Shown here: piece by piece, positions 7,215-12,100 of the stretch
Layout of the letters: each line of letters opens with the position of its first letter
Position numbering within the stretch: position 1 is the stretch's first letter
From: CAZYWA01 sp964650975 [NCBI: uncultured bacterium]
GTDB lineage: Bacteria > JADJOY01
Assembly (NCBI GenBank): GCA_964650975.1
Contig: CAZYWA010000215.1
Coordinates: 1 to 12,100, forward strand
Direction of reading: 5' to 3'
DNA: 12,100 nucleotides
Translations under genes and position numbers: made by a program
The notes under the pieces: model-generated
What the model was told of the DNA's origin: nothing
The model's input: the letters and a program-made list of their open reading frames with translations, nothing else
Databases searched by the model: none

Positions 7215-7601
7215 CTACTCGCCGCGCTGGCGATTGGGATCGGGCTGATTGGCCCGGCCGAGCGCCGCGCGCTCGCGCGCCTGCGCGGCGTCGATCGACT
7301 GCATGGCCTGACGGGCCTTGTCGGCGGCGCCGTCGAGATGGGGGGTCACCTGGGACCGGTCGAGGATGCCCTGGGGATCGGCTACGCCACCCCATTCGCC
7401 CGGCGAGCCGTGGCTGCGACTCGCCCGGGTCGAGTTCGCATCGGGCGCAACGGCCTTGGCGTCGGGTGCATTGGAGGGGGCCGGCAGCGACGCATCGGCC
7501 GACGCCTTTCCAGCGGAGAACGGCCAGTCGCCCAGCTGGTGCTGGCGCCACGCGAAGCACCCGATCGCGAACCCGATCGCCAGCCACACCAGCTTCTTCA
7601 T
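7215..7601 (-). CDS. Small single-helix membrane or lipoprotein of unknown function
   Basis: A 128-residue protein from the ATG at 7601. It begins with MKKLVWLAIGFAIGC, a short hydrophobic segment (about 3-18) that could be a membrane anchor or a marginal lipoprotein signal with C15 as the acylated residue. The rest is probably outside the inner membrane: an Ala/Pro/Asp-rich disordered stretch (30-60), then a more ordered part with GEWGGVADPQGILDRSQV and a likely helix ADKARQAMQSIDAAQARERA (93-112). I recognise no family. It starts 17 nt after the pilin gene's stop on the same strand, so it is probably co-transcribed and may serve pilus assembly or anchoring. No clear ribosome-binding site is visible; a longer start at 7637 would overlap the pilin gene. 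Confidence 0.65.
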   Translation of the reverse strand: MKKLVWLAIGFAIGCFAWRQHQLGDWPFSAGKASADASLPAPSNAPDAKAVAPDANSTRASRSHGSPGEWGGVADPQGILDRSQVTPHLDGAADKARQAMQSIDAAQARERAALGRANQPDPNRQRGE

Positions 7602-7620
7602 GACGTGCCCGGCGAATGGC

Positions 7621-7866
7621 TCAGCCCCCGGCGTCACCCACCGGCGCGTTCGAGAGCGCGCCGTTCACGATGAAGAAGATGTCGAGGAGCTGCACGCGGA
7701 TCCGCTCCAGAACGCTGATCGCGGCGACCGCGATGATCCCGGTGAGGAGCGCGTACTCGATCGTGGTCTGGCCGCCGTCGTCGCGGATCAGCCGGGACGC
7801 GAGGTCGCGCAACGGGCGCAGGAGGGCCGGTTTGGCGCTCGACGGAACTGACGCGGCCGGAATCAC
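7621..7866 (-). CDS. Flp/Fap-type (type IVb) pilin
   Basis: Subunit of a thin adhesive Flp (Tad) pilus. The diagnostic segment is RDDGGQTTIEYALLTGIIAV: a charged leader, a Gly-Gly before the predicted prepilin peptidase cut, and the mature start QTTIEY with Glu at +5 and Tyr at +6, followed by one hydrophobic helix to about residue 52. The mature protein would be about 49 residues, as usual for Flp pilins. The start is uncertain because no ATG is close; the GTG at 7866 gives 81 residues with a 32-residue leader, somewhat long. No prepilin peptidase, TadA ATPase or other Tad gene is in the window. It lies downstream of a GGDEF gene on the same strand and just upstream of a small membrane-protein gene. 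Confidence 0.85.
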   Translation of the reverse strand: MIPAASVPSSAKPALLRPLRDLASRLIRDDGGQTTIEYALLTGIIAVAAISVLERIRVQLLDIFFIVNGALSNAPVGDAGG

Positions 7867-7946
7867 GGTCTCAGCAGTAACACGCCCGGCGATGCGAATC
7901 CAGGCACAGCGGTCTGGGGTCGCGGCCCAAGTCGAACGCAACAGCC

Positions 7947-7965
7947 GGCGCCGCGGAGCGGCGCC
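7947..7965. other. Perfect 8-bp hairpin upstream of the pilin gene
   Basis: GGCGCCGC (7947-7954), a 3-nt loop, then GCGGCGCC (7958-7965). It sits about 80 nt upstream of the pilin start, within its likely 5' leader. No T-run on either side. Confidence 0.5.
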
Positions 7966-7983
7966 CTCCACAGCGCATTCAGA

Positions 7984-8022
7984 CCGCCGAGTGGAGGGGC
8001 CGCGCTTCCGCGCGGCCGGCGG
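7984..8022 (-). terminator. Strong GNRA-loop hairpin between GGDEF and pilin genes
   Basis: The perfect 8-bp stem GGCCGCGC (7998-8005) / GCGCGGCC (8010-8017) encloses four bases that read GGAA, a GNRA tetraloop, on the minus strand. CCGCC (7984-7988) and GGCGG (8018-8022) can extend the pairing after an internal bulge. It is 55 nt past the GGDEF stop on the coding strand. Without a T-run it may act as a transcript-stabilising or attenuating structure rather than a classic terminator. Confidence 0.45.
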
Positions 8023-8076
8023 CCGCGAGCGAGTCGGGATGGTACCCGCGCTCCGGCGCCGGCGCGCGGACACGGC

Positions 8077-9360
8077 TCACGCGGCGGTGACGCGGTTTCG
8101 CCCGGCGGTCTTCGACGAGCGCAGCGCGCCGTCGGCGGCGGAGAGCAACCGGGAGACGTCGGCTGCGTCGAACGGGAACGAGGCGACGCCGGCGCTCACC
8201 GTGAGCCGCCCGCGCGGCGCGCTGGCCTCGAACGGCCAGGCGCGCGCCTCCACCAGGCGCCGCATCTGATCGGCCTGGGCGATCGTGGTCGACTTGTCCG
8301 AGCCGATGAGGATCGCCACGAACTCGTCGCCGCCGACCCGTTCCACCACGTCGGAGCGGCGCACGCTCGACTTGAGGATCAGCGCCACCTCGCGAAGCAC
8401 CTCGTCGCCGGCGGGATCGCCGTGGGTGTCGTTGTAGAGCGCGAACCGGTCGAGGCCGACCTTGATGAGCGAGAGCGGGCGGTCGAAGGTCCGCGCCCGC
8501 TGGATCTCGACGGCGAGCCGCCGCTCCAGGTAGTTGCCGTTCACCAGATCGGTGGTGCGATCGACGTCCGCGGCGTTGCGTACTTTTCCGATCGAGTAGG
8601 CGTTGGCCAGGCTCATGGCGCCGACGTCGGCGATCATGAGCAGGGTGCGCTTTTGCTTGACCGTCGGAAGGCCGTCAAGCCCAACCACGTTCACCAGGCC
8701 CAGCGGCTCGTCGCGAAGCACCAGCGGCACCGCGAGCCCGACGGGCAGCCGCCGCCCCTTCACGGGGATGGATGCCTCGCCGGCGCCCGGATGGGCGTCG
8801 CGCCAGTCGTGCGCCGACACCGGGATGGCGCGACTCAGGAGCCACTCCTGCGGGCTCTCGTGAGCGGGGATCTCGGCTCGGCCGAGGAGCGGATCCGGAT
8901 CGAGCGGCGCGATCTCGGCCAGGTGGAGCGCGGTCCGCGAGCGATCGAGCAGGAACACCTGGACCTCGGGGGCTCCCAGCAGCTCGACGCACGCGCGCAC
9001 GATCCCGGAGGTGACGTCGCGCACCTCCATCGCGCCGTTCAGTCCCTTCACCCGCTCGACGAAGAGATCGAGCGTGGGGTCGACGGCCGGCGGAGCGGGC
9101 GGCGGCTCCGCTCGAGGCGGCTCGACGGTGACGGGACGGGCAGGGAATCGCGGCGGCTGCGTCGAGCCGAGCCGGTACCCGCTGCCACCGGCGACCAGCG
9201 CCAGTGCCAGCCACGGCCAGACCGAGCGAGTCCGCGGTTCCGCCGGATCGCGCGAGGCGCACCCGGCGAGCGCCACGCAGCTGAGCGCGCCCGCCGAGAG
9301 CAGGGCACGCAACGTGGAGCGAGCCGGTACGGCGCCGTGCCGCGGGGTCCGTGGGGTCAT
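8077..9360 (-). CDS. Membrane-anchored GAF-GGDEF diguanylate cyclase
   Basis: Makes the second messenger c-di-GMP from two GTP. It has 427 residues from the ATG at 9360. The N-terminus has a hydrophobic stretch ending in a lipobox-like LAGC (C34), a second hydrophobic helix about 47-60 (VWPWLALALVAGG), and a Pro-rich linker to about 93. If both helices span the membrane, the C-terminal part returns to the cytoplasm, as GTP use requires. A GAF-like sensor domain covers about 95-255 (CVELLGAPEVQVFLLDR; VGLAVPLVLRDEPLGLVNVV). The cyclase domain follows: LDRFALYNDTHGDPAGDEVL, the exact signature GGDEF at 343-347, and an inhibitory-site motif RRSD at 334-337 with the correct 5-residue spacing. It is therefore predicted active and product-inhibited. 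The GH of the substrate region reads GD. No EAL domain. It is divergent from tgt and upstream of a pilin gene. Confidence 0.93.
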   Translation of the reverse strand: MTPRTPRHGAVPARSTLRALLSAGALSCVALAGCASRDPAEPRTRSVWPWLALALVAGGSGYRLGSTQPPRFPARPVTVEPPRAEPPPAPPAVDPTLDLFVERVKGLNGAMEVRDVTSGIVRACVELLGAPEVQVFLLDRSRTALHLAEIAPLDPDPLLGRAEIPAHESPQEWLLSRAIPVSAHDWRDAHPGAGEASIPVKGRRLPVGLAVPLVLRDEPLGLVNVVGLDGLPTVKQKRTLLMIADVGAMSLANAYSIGKVRNAADVDRTTDLVNGNYLERRLAVEIQRARTFDRPLSLIKVGLDRFALYNDTHGDPAGDEVLREVALILKSSVRRSDVVERVGGDEFVAILIGSDKSTTIAQADQMRRLVEARAWPFEASAPRGRLTVSAGVASFPFDAADVSRLLSAADGALRSSKTAGRNRVTAA

Positions 9361-9481
9361 CGTCGAGGGCCGGAGCCATACCAAACTCCACGGCGCGAGC
9401 CAAGAAACCCATCCGCGAGCCAAACTGTGGGTTTGAGCCCGCGCGCGACGGTCGCGCGGAACGGGTCCAGCTCGCATCCAC
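9361..9481. promoter_or_regulatory. Divergent control region of the GGDEF gene and tgt
   Basis: This 121-nt gap holds several ordered elements. CGCGAGCCAA occurs exactly twice, at 9394-9403 and 9414-9423, a 20-bp spacing of about two helix turns. AAACCCA (9405-9411) and TGGGTTT (9428-9434) form a perfect inverted repeat overlapping it. CGCGCGAC/GTCGCGCG (9442-9449/9451-9458) is a near-palindrome close to the tgt start. On the minus strand TTGGCT (9403-9398) and TATGGC (9380-9375), 17 nt apart, form a weak promoter candidate for the GGDEF gene, with its -35 inside one direct repeat. No clear promoter for tgt is visible. Confidence 0.45.
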
Positions 9482-10807
9482 ATGTCTTCGACTCCCTTCT
9501 CGTTCCGCGTCGACGCACGCGATCCGCTGTGCCGCGCTCGCTCCGGCGCGATCCACACGCCGCACGGCGAGGTACCGACGCCGGCCTTCTGTCCGGTGGG
9601 CACCGCGGGCAGCGTGCGCGCCATGACGCCGTGGGACGTGAAGGCGGCCGGCGCCTCGATGGTGCTCGCGAACACCTATCACCTGGCGCTCCGCCCGGGC
9701 GAGGCATTGATCGAGAAGGCGGGCGGCGTGCACCGCTTCATGGGCTGGGACGGACCGATCCTGACCGACAGTGGCGGGTTCCAGGTGTTCTCGCTCAAGG
9801 ATCGCTTCGTGTCGGACGAAGGGGTGCGCTTTCGCACTCCCGACGGAGAGATCTTCGTGCTGACACCCGAGCGCGCGGTCGAGATCCAGGAGGCGCTCGG
9901 CTCCGACATCGCGATGATCCTCGACGAGTGTGTCGGCCATCCGTGCGAATGGTCGGAGGCGCGCGCCGCGGTCGAGCGCACCACTCGCTGGGCCGAGCGG
10001 GCGCTCGCCGCGCACCGGCGCCGCGGCCAGGTGCTGTTCGGGATCGTCCAGGGCAGTGTCTATCCGGACCTTCGCGAGCGCGCCGCCGAGCAGATCGTGG
10101 CGCTCGATTTCCCCGGTTATGCCATCGGCGGTGTCAGCGTCGGCGAGGGCTTCGAGCTGCTCCGCGACGTGGTTGGCCTGACCGCGGAGCTGCTTCCCGA
10201 GGATCGGCCGCGCTACGTGATGGGCGTCGGATTGCCGGAGGATTTGCTCGCCTGCATCGAGCGGGGGGCCGATCTCTTCGACTGCGTGATTCCCACCCGC
10301 TTCGGCCGCGGTGGTACCCTCTTCACGCGGCGCGGCGCGATCCGGATCCGGCACCGCCGGTATCGCTCGGACCTCTATCCCATCGACCGGGGCTGCTCGT
10401 GCGCGGTGTGCGGGAGGTTCAGCCGTGCCTACCTGCATCATCTGTTCGAGGCCCACGAGCTACTGGGACCGATCTTGGCCACCTACCACAACGTCGCCTT
10501 CTACCAGGACCTCATGGCCGGAGCGCGCGCCGCGATCGTGGAAGGCCGCCTCCCGCAGTTCGGAGAGCGATTCCTCGCCGAGTACCGCCGGGGCGGGGAG
10601 AGTGCAACCCGCACCGAGATCGAGCCCCCCGCGCGGCGCGAGCGGACCGAGAAGCCCCGTCCGCCGAGGCGCGCCGGACGGCGCGACGGGCCGCGCGACG
10701 GCGTGCCCCAAGCACCTGGCAAGGCCACCGACCGCCGGCCATCGAAGCCGGCGAGTGACACCCATCGAAATTCCCGGAACGTGCCGGGAAGGAGACCACC
10801 ACGATGA
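9482..10807 (+). CDS. tgt: Queuine/preQ1 tRNA-guanine transglycosylase
   Basis: Exchanges guanine-34 of GUN-anticodon tRNAs (Asp, Asn, His, Tyr) for preQ1, the base-exchange step of bacterial queuosine formation. It has 441 residues; the ATG at 9482 is followed by the family's N-terminal SGAIHTPHGEVPTPAFCPVG. Active-site D96 is in ILTDSGGFQVFSL, the nucleophile D267 is in DLFDCVIPTRFGRGG, and the zinc site is complete: C305, C307 and C310 in CSCAVCG plus H336 in ATYHNVAFYQDL. The conserved enzyme ends near FLAEYRR (370), so residues 371-441 are an extra Arg/Pro-rich, probably disordered tail unlike usual Tgt. The stop overlaps the cyclophilin ATG by 4 nt (ATGA), so the two are probably coupled. 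No other queuosine genes are visible. Confidence 0.97.
   Translation: MSSTPFSFRVDARDPLCRARSGAIHTPHGEVPTPAFCPVGTAGSVRAMTPWDVKAAGASMVLANTYHLALRPGEALIEKAGGVHRFMGWDGPILTDSGGFQVFSLKDRFVSDEGVRFRTPDGEIFVLTPERAVEIQEALGSDIAMILDECVGHPCEWSEARAAVERTTRWAERALAAHRRRGQVLFGIVQGSVYPDLRERAAEQIVALDFPGYAIGGVSVGEGFELLRDVVGLTAELLPEDRPRYVMGVGLPEDLLACIERGADLFDCVIPTRFGRGGTLFTRRGAIRIRHRRYRSDLYPIDRGCSCAVCGRFSRAYLHHLFEAHELLGPILATYHNVAFYQDLMAGARAAIVEGRLPQFGERFLAEYRRGGESATRTEIEPPARRERTEKPRPPRRAGRRDGPRDGVPQAPGKATDRRPSKPASDTHRNSRNVPGRRPPR
10771..10790 (+). promoter_or_regulatory. Inverted repeat abutting the cyclophilin ribosome-binding site
   Basis: TTCCCGG (10771-10777) and CCGGGAA (10784-10790) form a perfect 7-bp stem with a 6-nt loop. 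The last AA of the stem belongs to the Shine-Dalgarno sequence AAGGAG (10789-10794), which is 9 nt before the ATG at 10804. In RNA it could mask the site partly; in DNA it could be an operator. It lies inside the tgt tail coding sequence. Confidence 0.45.
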
Positions 10808-11424
10808 GCGTTCGGACCCGTTCCGTGTTTCACGCACTGACGCTGACGTTGCTTGCGCTCGCCGCCGGCGGCGTCGCCGCGCGCGCCGATGACGATGCGG
10901 CCTGGAACGCGCGCTTCGAGGACCGCTTCAAGGGCGTGCTCAAGCCCAAGACCGAGTACAAGGCGGTGGTGACGCTCGACAAGGGCGGATCGTTCACGAT
11001 CCTGTTCGATCCCTCGGTGGCGCCCAACCACGTCGCCAACTTCGTTTCGCTCGCCAAGAAGGGCTTTTACGACGGCACCACGTTTCACCGGGTGATTCCC
11101 AACTTCATGGCGCAGGGCGGAGATCCGACCGGCACCGGCACCGGCGGTCCCGGCTACAGCGTCAAGGCGGAGTTCAACGCCACCAAGCACGAGCGCGGCA
11201 CGGTGTCGATGGCGCGTCGCGGCGACGACGTGAACTCGGCCGGCAGCCAGTTCTTCATCTGCTTCAAGGCCACGCCCAGCCTCGACAACCAGTACTCGGT
11301 CTTCGGCAAGGTGGTGGACGGCATGGACGTGGTCGACAAGATCACGCCGCGCGATCCGGGCTCGGCCACCACGCCGGGAGACAAGATCAAGAGCGTGGTC
11401 ATCCAAGAAACGGCCAAACCCTGA
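10804..11424 (+). CDS. Exported cyclophilin-type peptidyl-prolyl cis-trans isomerase
   Basis: Speeds cis-trans isomerisation of Xaa-Pro bonds during folding of exported proteins. It has 206 residues. An N-terminal signal peptide is visible (basic MSVRTR, hydrophobic LTLTLLALAAGGVA, predicted cut after ARA at about 28), placing it outside the cytoplasm. The cyclophilin core runs from about 52 to 202: FYDGTTFHRVIPNFMAQGG carries the catalytic R96 with F101 and Q104, followed by GTVSMAR, SAGSQFFICF (149-151) and the closing SVFGKVVDGMDVVDKI. The position of the cyclosporin-contacting tryptophan of eukaryotic forms appears to be Y164. A good AAGGAG lies 9 nt before the ATG, and the start overlaps the tgt stop. 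A stretch of about 20 residues between the signal and the core (AAWNARFEDRFKGVLK) is not part of the fold. Confidence 0.95.
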   Translation: MSVRTRSVFHALTLTLLALAAGGVAARADDDAAWNARFEDRFKGVLKPKTEYKAVVTLDKGGSFTILFDPSVAPNHVANFVSLAKKGFYDGTTFHRVIPNFMAQGGDPTGTGTGGPGYSVKAEFNATKHERGTVSMARRGDDVNSAGSQFFICFKATPSLDNQYSVFGKVVDGMDVVDKITPRDPGSATTPGDKIKSVVIQETAKP

Positions 11425-11447
11425 GCGGCGAAGCCTCATCCAGCAGC

Positions 11448-12100
11448 GTGGGCTCGGCGCACGGCCCCACCACGCTCGGCGCGCTGGTGGCGCCGGAGCT
11501 CGCGGCGGATCGCGAGCGCGTCGCCGTGATCGAGGCGGCGCGCCACGTGTCGTTCGCCGATCTCGATCGCGACGCGGACCGCTTCGCCGCGGCGCTCTTG
11601 GCGCTCGGGCTGCGCGAAGGCGATCGGGTCGCGCTGTGGATGGAGTCGTGCGCCGAGTGGTTGGCGGCGGCGATCGGCATCGCTCGCGCTGGGTGCGTGC
11701 TGGTGACGCTCGATGCGGCGGCGTCGGGGAGCGAGCTGGCTCGCGCGCTGAGCGAGACCCAGGCGCGCGTGCTGTTCGTTTCGGGCCGCCCCATCCACGG
11801 TGACCGGATGGCCGGGCTCAAGGAAGCGGTGCCGCACTGCTTCCGCGGTGACCCGGGCACCACTCACTGCACCGACTTGCCCGAGCTGCGCGCGGTGGTG
11901 ACGAGCGGCGGCGACGTGCCGGACGGATGCTTCGCGCAGACCGCGGTGCCCGCCGTACCGCTAGCCCCGCTGGCGCTGCCCGAGACACCGCCGCTACCCG
12001 CGGTGCCGCTACCACCATTACCGCCGTTACCGCCATTGCCGACCGTCCCGCCGGCCCCGCCGGCACCACCAATACCGCCACCGACACCCGGCCCGGCACT
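11448..12100 (+). CDS. AMP-dependent (acyl-CoA) synthetase, N-terminal part only
   Basis: Start of an enzyme of the acyl-CoA synthetase/AMP-binding family, which activates carboxylic acids to acyl-adenylates and then thioesters. From the GTG at 11448, 24 nt after the cyclophilin stop, the sequence shows the family's N-terminal pattern: TLGALVAPELAADRERVAVI, HVSFADLDRDADRFAAALLA, LGLREGDRVALWMESCAEWL, AIGIARAGCVLVTLD, ETQARVLFVSGR and LPELRAVVTSGGDVPDG. Similarity holds to about 11935. The frame stays open to the window edge but turns into a Pro/Leu repeat (PLPPLPPLPPLP) using codons rare here (TTA, CTA, ATA), and the expected ATP-binding loop (TSGTTGxPKG) never appears. So the gene is either interrupted, joined to foreign sequence, or followed by an unusual insert. 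The start is uncertain because there is no clear ribosome-binding site. Confidence 0.75.
   Translation, partial: MGSAHGPTTLGALVAPELAADRERVAVIEAARHVSFADLDRDADRFAAALLALGLREGDRVALWMESCAEWLAAAIGIARAGCVLVTLDAAASGSELARALSETQARVLFVSGRPIHGDRMAGLKEAVPHCFRGDPGTTHCTDLPELRAVVTSGGDVPDGCFAQTAVPAVPLAPLALPETPPLPAVPLPPLPPLPPLPTVPPAPPAPPIPPPTPGPA
11864..12100 (-). CDS. C-terminal part of a Gly-Gly-X repeat protein (competing reading)
   Basis: On the minus strand a frame open from the right edge to a TGA at 11866-11864 encodes 78 residues: first a Gly-rich repeat (GGAGGAGGTVGNGGNGGNGG, then SGTAGSGGVSGSASG), then a short non-repetitive end with one Cys (TAVCAKHPSGTSPP). Such PGRS-like Gly-Gly-X repeats are common in surface proteins and lipoproteins of GC-rich bacteria, and they fit the base pattern better than the Pro/Leu repeat read on the plus strand. 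The last 24 or so codons overlap sequence where the plus-strand synthetase still looks genuine, so both readings cannot be fully right. Function unknown. Confidence 0.4.
   Translation of the reverse strand, partial: SAGPGVGGGIGGAGGAGGTVGNGGNGGNGGSGTAGSGGVSGSASGASGTAGTAVCAKHPSGTSPPLVTTARSSGKSVQ
12011..12037. repeat. Three tandem 9-bp units in the low-complexity right edge
   Basis: ACCACCATT, ACCGCCGTT and ACCGCCATT follow one another directly, part of a wider low-complexity tract from about 11944 to the window end. The 9-bp period corresponds to Asn-Gly-Gly units on the minus strand or Pro-Pro-Leu units on the plus strand. Confidence 0.7.

Noticed and set aside
8675-10456. A 593-codon minus-strand frame antisense to tgt and out of frame with GGDEF
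   Set aside because: No domain pattern; it conflicts with two confidently identified genes.
8422-10758. A 778-codon plus-strand open frame across the GGDEF gene and tgt
   Set aside because: It is Arg/Gly/Asp-rich with no recognisable domain, runs antisense to the GGDEF gene and out of frame over tgt, both of which have complete motifs. Long spurious frames are expected at this GC content.
1-12100. CRISPR array, tRNA, rRNA, insertion sequence or phage attachment site
   Set aside because: I saw no spaced direct repeats of CRISPR type, no cloverleaf with a CCA end, no transposase or integrase reading frame and no flanking target duplications.

Overview
This is a high-GC, gene-dense bacterial window with ten recognisable genes, one small unknown gene, and one stretch of broken coding sequence. 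Queuosine tRNA modification (tgt), lipoprotein signals, a Flp-type pilin and a diderm-like gene set point to a bacterium. A complete topoisomerase VI pair, an enzyme best known from archaea and plants, is the most unusual content. The combination suggests an uncultured high-GC diderm lineage, for example near Myxococcota or Candidatus Eisenbacteria. That placement is inference from gene content and cannot be settled from the sequence alone.

Layout. (1) 2-1618, plus strand: ammonium transporter Amt, open at the left edge, ending at a strong hairpin shared with the convergent unit to its right. (2) 1731-6953, minus strand, transcribed right to left: top6B, then top6A overlapping it by 4 nt, then about 550 nt of degraded coding sequence (a lipoprotein-like N-terminus and a metallophosphoesterase C-terminus in different frames), then a lipase-like alpha/beta hydrolase, then a tandem SCP2 (sterol/lipid carrier) protein. 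A sigma70-like promoter overlapped by one arm of a perfect 10-bp inverted repeat lies just upstream of top6B. (3) 7215-9360, minus strand: a membrane-anchored GAF-GGDEF diguanylate cyclase, then, past two very stable hairpins, a Flp/TadA-type pilin and a small single-helix membrane protein. (4) 9482-11424, plus strand: tgt with a 71-residue basic tail, overlapping by 4 nt an exported cyclophilin. The tgt and GGDEF genes are divergent and share a 121-nt control region with 20-bp-spaced direct repeats. (5) 11448-12100, plus strand: start of an AMP-dependent acyl-CoA synthetase whose similarity stops near 11935, where sequence begins that reads as a Gly-Gly-X repeat protein on the minus strand.

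Working together: Topo VI A and B form one ATP-driven type IIB topoisomerase, and all catalytic residues I looked for are present. The hydrolase and SCP2 genes could form a lipid-handling pair. The GGDEF gene next to a pilin hints at c-di-GMP-linked surface attachment, but no pilus machinery is in the window. The standout candidates for follow-up are the bacterial Topo VI operon with its operator-like palindrome, the tandem SCP2 protein, the broken metallophosphoesterase region, and the conflicting coding signal at the right edge, which may be an assembly join.
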